Shown: positions 57,538-64,000 of the stretch, in pieces
Numbering within the stretch: position 1 is the first letter of the stretch
Layout: each line of letters opens with the position of its first letter
Assembly (NCBI RefSeq): GCF_949987515.2
Contig: NC_082703.1
Span: forward strand, 10,626,680-10,690,679
From: Delphinus delphis
Lineage: Eukaryota; Chordata; Mammalia; Artiodactyla; Delphinidae
Length of the DNA: 64,000 nt
Direction: 5' to 3'
Program-made: the position numbers and the translations under genes
The notes under the pieces: generated by a model
Told to the model about the DNA's origin: nothing
Databases searched by the model: none
Seen by the model: only the letters and a program-made list of their open reading frames with translations

Positions 57538-58589
57538 TTTTTTTTTTTATCATTCTTTAGCTTTTTTTTTTTTAAACATCTTTATTGGAGTATAATTGCT
57601 TTACAATGGTGTTAGTTTCTGCTTTATAACAAAGTGAATCAGTTATACATATACATATGTTCCCATATCTCTTCCCTCTTGCATCTCCCTCCCTTCCCTC
57701 TTACAACACCCTCCGTATCCCACCCCTCTAGGTGGTCACAGACCACCGAGCTCATCTCCCTGTGCTATGCGGCTGCTTCCCACTAGCTAGCTATTTTACG
57801 TTTGGTAGTGTATATATGTCCATGCCACTCTCTCACTTTGTCCCAGCTTACCCTTCCCCCTCCCCATGTCCTCAAGCCCATTCTCTAGTAGGTCTGTGTC
57901 TTTATTCCTGCCTTACCCCTAGGTTCTTTGTGACCTTTTTTTTTTTTTTCTTAGATTCCATACATATGTGTTAGTATACGGTATTTGTTTTTCTCTTTCT
58001 GACTTACTTCACTCTGTATGACAGACTCTAGGTCCATCCACCTCACTACAAATATCCCAGTTTTGTTTCTTTTTATGGCTGAGTAATATTCCAATGTATA
58101 TATGTGCCACATCTTCTTTATCCATTCATCCAATGATGGACACTTAGGTTGCTTCCATGTCCTGGCTATTATAAATAGAGCTGCAATGAACATTGTGGTA
58201 CATGACTCTTTTTGAATTATGGTTTTCTCAGGGTATATGCCCAGTAGTGGGATTGCTGGGTCGTATGGTAGTTCTATTTTTAGTTTTTTAAGGAACCTCC
58301 ATACTGTTCTCCATAGTGGCTGTATCAATTTACATTCCCACCAACAGTGTAAGAGGGTTCCCTTTTCTCCACACCCTCTCCATCATTTATTGTTTGTAGA
58401 TTTTTTGATGATGGCCATTCTGACCAGTGTGAGATGATACCTCATTGTAGTTTTGATTTGCATTTCTCTAATGACTAATGATGTTGAGCATCCTTTCATG
58501 TGTTTGTTGGCAGTCTGTATATCTTCTTTGGAGAAATGTCTACTTAGGTCTTCTGCCCATTTTTGGATTGGGTTTTTTTTTTTTTGTTA
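57538..58589 (-). mobile_element. 5'-truncated LINE-1, antisense, ORF2 C-terminus and 3' UTR
   Basis: A minus-strand frame at 58328-57951 reads the L1 ORF2 end ('[20 protein letters not shown]', 'WMDLESVIQSEVSQKEKNK', '...THMYGI' stop), which is well preserved. The 3' UTR extends left to poly(T). The flanks 'atcaatctttctt' (57525-57537) and 'atcagtctttctt' (58590-58602) are a near-perfect duplication. The left tail is unusual: two T tracts are separated by 'atcattctttagc'. It contains no catalytic domain. Confidence 0.92.
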
Positions 58590-58602
58590 ATCAGTCTTTC
58601 TT

Positions 58603-59091
58603 AATTGCAGGGGTTGGGGAATCTTTTCGAACCTCCTTTAGAGACTTGCATTTCTCTCGCATTCTGACACCTCATCCCAAGACCCTTCCATTTGATGCCA
58701 TCCTGCCTGGTCCTCAAATAAAGATGATAGGCAACAGAGTCCTAATATGTCTTTCCCAGCCCAGCAGAAGGAATTTTCACTCCCAGGGCCACGGATGCTC
58801 AAGGTGATACAGCTCTGAGGACAGACGACATGGACTTATGTGCTACCACACCTGCTCTGGCCTCACCTTCTGGCATCCCCTCAGGAGTACAGGCAGCGCT
58901 GTAGACTATGACCACAAATATAACAAATATTTCCCCCCAAACACAGTCTTCCCGCTCTTCCCACTTCCCTTTGGCCTACGAACTGACAACCACTTAAAGC
59001 GCCTCCTCCCCTAAATGAGATTTGCCAAGAATATCCGGGGTCAGCCCAGGAAGGGCAGATGGCACAACTTCATTGTAATATTAAATATTGT
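58603..59091. other. Unique sequence
   Basis: No recognised repeat or exon. Confidence 0.4.
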
Positions 59092-59325
59092 GTGACACGG
59101 TGGAAAACACAAGGACTTTGATGTCAGGAAGAACCTGATCCAAATCCTTCATCTGCCTTTTCACTATGTGGTCTTGAGCAAATCATATACGCTAAGGGTC
59201 TGTTTCCTTATTTGTAAAATGAGGATAACGAATGATACCTATTTAATAGGGTTGTTGAAAGGATTAAATAACAAACGTAAAACAAGATTAGAACCTGTTT
59301 AGTACATAGTTGTTCTCTATCAATA
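59092..59325 (+). repeat. MIR SINE, sense, nearly complete
   Basis: 'gacacggtggaaaacacaag', 'gtggtcttgagcaaatcata', 'tgtttccttatttgtaaaat', 'gaggataacgaatgatacct' and 'agggttgttgaaaggattaa' follow the MIR consensus from end to end. Confidence 0.85.
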
Positions 59326-59631
59326 TATCAAGAAATATCAATATATTGAATTGTTATCAATATGTGTTATCTGTTTTGATGCCTCTCCTCTTATCCTCGA
59401 ATATTCTATCACTATTTAGTGAGCTGGGCCCAGGGCTCCCTAATGATAAGAGTTATACCACGTGCATTTTAAGAAGCCCACCTTCCCCATATACAACCTG
59501 CCAAAATACATCTACCTTTCCTGGTAAGAGAAGAGAACAATTCCACAATTAGAAATTCACTGCTTTAAACTGGGTTTGGTTACTTCACTGCCAAAACTGG
59601 GCTTGGCAACACATTCAGCTGATAAACAGTA
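59326..59631. other. Unique sequence
   Basis: No supported feature. Confidence 0.4.
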
Positions 59632-59740
59632 ACATTTACCATTTGTGAAGTAATACCTTCTAGGTACTTGTGGCATGTCTTATCTTAGCCTGCTTAATAA
59701 TCCTATAAGGTAAACATTATCCCCACTGACAAAGTTCAGA
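59632..59740 (-). repeat. MIR fossil, antisense
   Basis: 'taccatttgtgaagtaatac', 'ctgcttaataatcctataag' and 'gtaaacattatccccactga' follow the reversed MIR 3' half. Confidence 0.65.
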
Positions 59741-60334
59741 CGTTTAGGTTTGTGACGATAATCAGAGCAAAAATGGTAAGTCACCTAGTCAAATTTCTTT
59801 TTCTTTTTTTAATCAAAGAAGTGACGGAATATAAACAATCTGAGATAATGATAGACTAAGAAAGTACAGAATAAGCCTAGATTGGGCTATATGGAGCCCC
59901 CATTTCCAAGGTGGGCTCGGACCTCGGAAACAGGTATTTCTGAGGAACTCTAGGAATATTAACTGTCCCGTGAGGTCTTGCCTCTTGAGGAGCAGTAAGG
60001 GGTGTGAGAGTTTTGGTAAATACGGACGAAGATGTCACCAATGCAAAGGGATACACTGACAACTGAGTGGGGAGCGGGGTAGGGTACATGTTCCCAGGTA
60101 CATATTCCTGGGAATCCTGAGAAAAAGTGCCAAGCCAGGACATGGGGACTCTTGTTTATTGGCAATGGGGGAGTAGGACAGAATCCTGGTGAAAGTTATG
60201 AGCTCTACCCCAGGGCTCTGATGTCTATTTGCTAATCAGAGCATGTACTGCCTACCATCGTAATCATTGTTCAGTCACGTTTCCTGAGTGACTTTACGTA
60301 TTCCACAGTCAGCTTGATATGGAATAGAAGCAGT
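59741..60334. other. Unique sequence
   Basis: Two overlapping minus-strand frames (59877-60165) have no support. Confidence 0.4.
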
Positions 60335-60570
60335 AAGGGCTTGGTGGAAAAAAACATAGGCTCCAGAATTAGAATGATCTGAGCTTAAATCACAACCCTG
60401 CTGTGACCATGTAACTCATTCTATGATCATGGGCAAGTTATTTAATTTCTCTGAGCCTCACGTTCATTACGTGTGCGTGTTACAATTTTGACTTCACAAG
60501 GTCACGTGAAAGTTAAATGAGGTAATATACCTGAGGACATACAGCTGATGCTCAGTCAATACTTGTGATT
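60335..60570 (+). repeat. MIR SINE, sense
   Basis: 'aggctccagaattagaatga', 'gatcatgggcaagttattta', 'atttctctgagcctcacgtt' and 'aaagttaaatgaggtaatat' are clear MIR landmarks. Confidence 0.85.
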
Positions 60571-60591
60571 TTTATCATGGAGACATCTCTA

Positions 60592-60690
60592 AACTATGAG
60601 CTGCCGGAGGGCAGGAACCATGTCTTATTCATCTTCACATCCCTGATGCCTGTTGTAAAATGATGCTCAATAAACAAATGCTGACTGATG
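60592..60690 (+). repeat. L2 LINE 3' terminal fragment
   Basis: 'gagctgccggagggcaggaa', 'ccatgtcttattcatcttca' and 'gatgctcaataaacaaatgc' closely follow the L2 3' UTR. Confidence 0.85.
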
Positions 60691-60737
60691 TTTAACCAAC
60701 CTTGGAAAAAGTGATTCTGATGTGCCAAAAAAAAGTT

Positions 60738-61154
60738 AAGATGGACCTAGAGATGATCATAGTAAGTGAAGTAAGTCAGAGAAAGACAATATCATATGAT
60801 ATCACTTCTATGTGGAATCTAATAAAAAATGATACAAATGAACTTATTTACAAAACAGAAACAGACTCAGAGATCTTGAAATCAAATTCATGGTTTCAAG
60901 AAGGGGAAACATGGGAGGAAGTGATAAATTAGGAGATTGGGATTAACATATACCCACTACTATATAAAAAATAGATAACTAATAAGGACCTACTGTATAG
61001 CACAGGGAACTCTACTCAATACTCTGTAATAATCTATATGGAAAAAGAATACGAAAAAGAATGGCTATATATGTCACTGATTCACTTTGCTGTACACCTG
61101 AAACTAACACAACATTGTGAAGCAACTATACCCCAATAAAAAATCTAAAAAAAA
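60738..61154 (+). mobile_element. 5'-truncated LINE-1 3' end
   Basis: It begins 'gatggacctagagatgatca' and continues 'gatatcacttctatgtggaa', 'cctactgtatagcacaggga' and 'ttgctgtacacctgaaacta' to 'ccaataaaaaatctaaaaa'. Its start coincides with that of the 10838 copy in L1 coordinates. It is non-coding. Confidence 0.9.
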
Positions 61155-63012
61155 GAGTGTACCAAGATACAATCAGACCGTGCATGTCTAGAGTAGTAAG
61201 TGATGCCTTTTCTAGTAAGTAGAATGCCTTCTTTAGTCAACGCCTCTGTAGCTGTTTTGCCATTAACTCATCATTTACAGAAAACGAAAAGCACAGTTCC
61301 CATTTTCAGTCATGAAAATAATATGACAATGGAAGTCGCCAGATACTGTAAAAAAAAAAAAAAAATGACTTGGGTCATTGGGAGGCACTGCAGCCCTGAG
61401 TTTGAAGGAAATGCTCCTACAGCAGACCCTCCACATACCCGTCTCTAACCTCACGCAGCACCTCCAAGCTCCCACCACTTGCCCAGCCTCTGCACATGTG
61501 TTCTTTAACCGTTTCCAGGTTTGTGCTTGGAAAAAGTAGAACATATCATTCATTGCCACTCACAGATATGTTATCAGATGTCTCCTTGGGCACGATGAAG
61601 CAGAGGGAATATTACAGCATCCCCTGTTTCCCTGGCAAGCAGAAATAATTCTATATTCAAGAAATTCAGAATTCTTAAGGGTATCTTGAAGAAGAGTCAG
61701 GCTCTCATCACTTGAATGAGAATTCACGTGGACTGGGAATCTGGTCTCTGGTGATGCTGTGTGGTTCATTGAATGAGTCAAGATTAGGTTGCAAAACCCA
61801 CCCACAATAATAGTAGCACTGTCCTAGGGCTCGAGACACACCGATTGAAAATGCAAATTATGATAGCACAGTCAAGAAGGGGACTATATGATTTCACTAA
61901 GCAACTTCCTTGCCCCGTGGAACCTATAGTGCATTCAATTTCCATACATACACATCACTCTGAGACTTAACCTGTTTGACCTGCAAGAAAAAGATTAGGA
62001 AAAGCAAAAATTATGCACAGACACTGCGTAGATATATATTTTAAAATAATAACCTTTAATTAATTTACATTTATTCTTTTAAAATGTACATGGCATCCAT
62101 AAAGAACAATGATAGGACACAGAATTCCGGACACGCAGGAAGTGGATGGATGGGAAACCAGGCAACAGATGTAGTATGTCCGATGTCTGAGAAGAAATGG
62201 CCACATTGTTTGTAAGAACTTCTTGTATTGCAGTTTATGATATTTCATGCATGGGTATCAAAACAAACAAACAGAAGGAGAAAGAAAGGGAAAAAAATGA
62301 TTAAAATGAAGTTCTCATTTTCTTGTGTTGGAAAACAAAGCATTACTTCTGCCTGGATTATTAATTGTGCGTCTCTAGGCCAAGTTGTGTTCTAACAGTT
62401 TCCCTGGAATTAGAAACATACGTATCCGCATAAGTTATTGCCCAAGTACCTAGGTATTTTACTGGCATTAGTAATCAGCAGATGGCAGGGGAAGCACTGC
62501 CAGTGGGCAGAAGGCTTCATCGTGTTTGAGCCAATGTGGTAAAAGGAGTCCATGACCGTGTATGATGAGGCAAGTGCTCTGTCCTAGGGAACCAGAGTCT
62601 CAAAACATTTACCTTCACACTCTGGTCCACTTCACCAATCCTGAAGCCACTGCTGCTTCTGACCAATTTCCCTGTTTGGGTTCCATCATTCGATAGAACA
62701 AAGAGAAGAGAAACTCTTTCCTTCTATATTGCTGATCCCATTCATATTGTAAAACATATAACTTGTTACTTTAGTTATTTGGGGAAAAAAAACACATTTC
62801 ATTCCACTTTCATCCTCAGATCACTAAGGTCCAATATTACTCTGTGGACGTGTATAAAGTTGTATCAGTGTTGATGCAGCCAATGGTCATTTGGGAAAAA
62901 CTTAACCCCCTGAATGGAACAAATGAGCTTCCACATGTAATGCTAATCTACGCTTCCCAATAGTGGATGAAATATGACTATCCCCAAAGCAAAACAAAAA
63001 CAATTAACTTAC
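61155..63012. other. Unique sequence, no gene recognised
   Basis: An A tract of about 15 lies at 61350-61364. Minus-strand frames at 61275-61805 and 62060-62248 lack splice or domain support. Confidence 0.4.
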
Positions 63013-63136
63013 CTGGTATGAGAGAGTCTGTAGACATTTCTCTAAGTCTTGAACCAGCTGCCCCATATACAGGGCAGATCCAACAAAAAGACATCTTCGG
63101 GTGAGGCCAGGGATCCAGGAAAACCCATTACTGTTG
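63013..63136 (-). CDS. Candidate internal coding exon, minus strand (protein unknown)
   Basis: On the minus strand 'ctcagcttttgtttcag' is a strong 3' splice site ending just before 63136. The segment ends CCAG next to a consensus donor 'gtaagt' (63012-63007). The 124-bp interval is closed in two phases but open in the third. After one leading base it gives 41 codons (NSNGFSWIPGLTRRCLFVGS...LQTLSYQ) and ends on a codon boundary. 124 bp is a typical vertebrate exon length. I do not recognise the protein, and no companion exon was found in the window. The gene, if real, would extend leftward into the window as intron and rightward beyond the edge. Confidence 0.42.
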
Positions 63137-64000
63137 CTGAAACAAAAGCTGAGTTTCCATCAGGGAGGGATGCGGTCATCGGGAATTACCAGATTCTGTG
63201 GACCTGCTAAGTAGTAACACCTGATCCCTAGTTTTGGTAACTTACTGGAGGAAACCAGCAGCTGACAGAGCAGGAGGGAGCTCTAGTCCTTTTAGTGAAG
63301 GGGGTACTCTTTTCATGCATAAGTGTGGAACCCTCGAGCAAGAAAACCTCTAGTTCTGTGGGTGGTGAAAGTCCTAAAACGGGTCTAGGGTTGAAATCTG
63401 CATTTAAGCCTAGGGTTGAAATCTGCTAACAAGGTCAGATAACATATCCCAACAATGAAACTCTTGCTTCAGAACTAGTGAAGCTGATTTCCATAAGCAC
63501 TGTTTCCAGGTTGATGTTTTAAGAGGGATCTATAAGGGTTAAAAAAAGAAATCACTCAAATGAAGAAATGATATTGGGGTTGATGGAATGATGGGTTTTA
63601 CTACCATTCTGCTCCCCTTTGTGGGAGTGGAATTATATTTACTCAAGACACTGAAGTCAGACTTGGATTGACTGTCATTTCTGCCAAAACAGTCATGGGA
63701 GTGGCAGTGATTCCCAGGTAGAAATTTAAGTCATATCTTGCAGTTCACCTTTGTCTTTGCTGTAATAAACATCAGTATTAAGAGACTCCTCCATCACTGT
63801 GGGTCCCTTAGAGAAAATGACGTGGAGCAGAGCTCCCAGCTAACAATCACTGGGCATGTAGCGTAACTGGAAAATAAACCTGGGTTGCTGCAAACTGCCA
63901 AAATTTTGGAGCACTTTGCTGTCATGGGACAATCTAGCTTACTCCAGCTGAGACAGATAACAACTTGGAAGAAAACAACTGTGTGTCTGAATCTGTCTTC
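63137..64000. other. Unique sequence, possibly intron
   Basis: The words 'agggttgaaatctgc' repeat at 63388 and 63411. No other repeat or exon was recognised up to the window edge. Confidence 0.4.

Noticed and set aside
1..64000. A novel multi-gene defence, biosynthetic or mobile system
   Set aside because: The window is mammalian, gene-poor and dominated by SINE, LINE, LTR and DNA-transposon fossils. No cluster of cooperating genes is visible.

Overview
This is a stretch of a mammalian nuclear genome, almost certainly from a cetacean (dolphin or whale). The main evidence is several young tRNA-derived SINEs of the CHR type with the GC-rich body typical of whales and dolphins (8017-8236, 13825-14037, 29563-29782, 48385-48590, 53968-54192). 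They sit beside cetartiodactyl-type LINE-1 copies whose 3' UTR ends in the recurring phrase 'ttgctgtacacctgaaac'. MIR, L2, MER5A-like and Tigger-like fossils place the background as eutherian. Nothing bacterial, plasmid-like or phage-like is present, and there are no operons, CRISPR arrays or rRNA/tRNA genes.

The window reads as gene-poor intergenic or deep-intronic DNA. No gene could be named. Four places deserve attention as possible gene material. (1) A plus-strand exon pair at 49115-49199 and 49321-49440, with good splice signals, a compatible reading frame and a stop codon. (2) A minus-strand internal exon candidate of 124 bp at 63013-63136, flanked by a strong acceptor and a consensus GTAAGT donor. 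(3) A minus-strand reading frame at 16127-16549, interrupted by one TGA and followed by an AATAAA signal. (4) A plus-strand frame broken by one frameshift at 47550-47851. I do not recognise the products of any of these.

Layout. 0-6 kb: unique sequence, a Tigger-like DNA transposon fossil abutting a solo class-I-type LTR (733-1730), a MIR and a short L1 end. 6-14 kb: unique DNA with two young SINEs, a MER5A-like element, a truncated L1 and microsatellites. 14-25 kb: a 68-bp tandem duplication, an older CHR SINE, MIR/L2 fossils, a (TG)n(CA)n palindrome, and a 44-bp hairpin with perfect 21-bp arms at 23272-23315. 25-39 kb: a 1.15-kb ancient repeat, L2 and MIR fossils, and a long CHR-related SINE inserted in a MIR. 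39-47 kb: an L1-dominated block with a 1.25-kb truncated L1 and a nearly full-length but dead 5.9-kb L1 (5' UTR, ORF1, ORF2, 3' UTR). 47-54 kb: the broken frame, a SINE, the exon pair, and an old L1 carrying a nested younger L1 with an exact 14-bp target-site duplication. 54-64 kb: a further antisense L1, MIR/L2 fossils, a truncated L1, and the minus-strand exon candidate near the right edge.

No cooperating gene system could be identified. Most long open frames lie inside SINEs, L1s or simple repeats and are not independent genes. Family names come from recalled consensus sequences, not a database search, and repeat edges are good to roughly 10-20 bp except where a target-site duplication fixes them.
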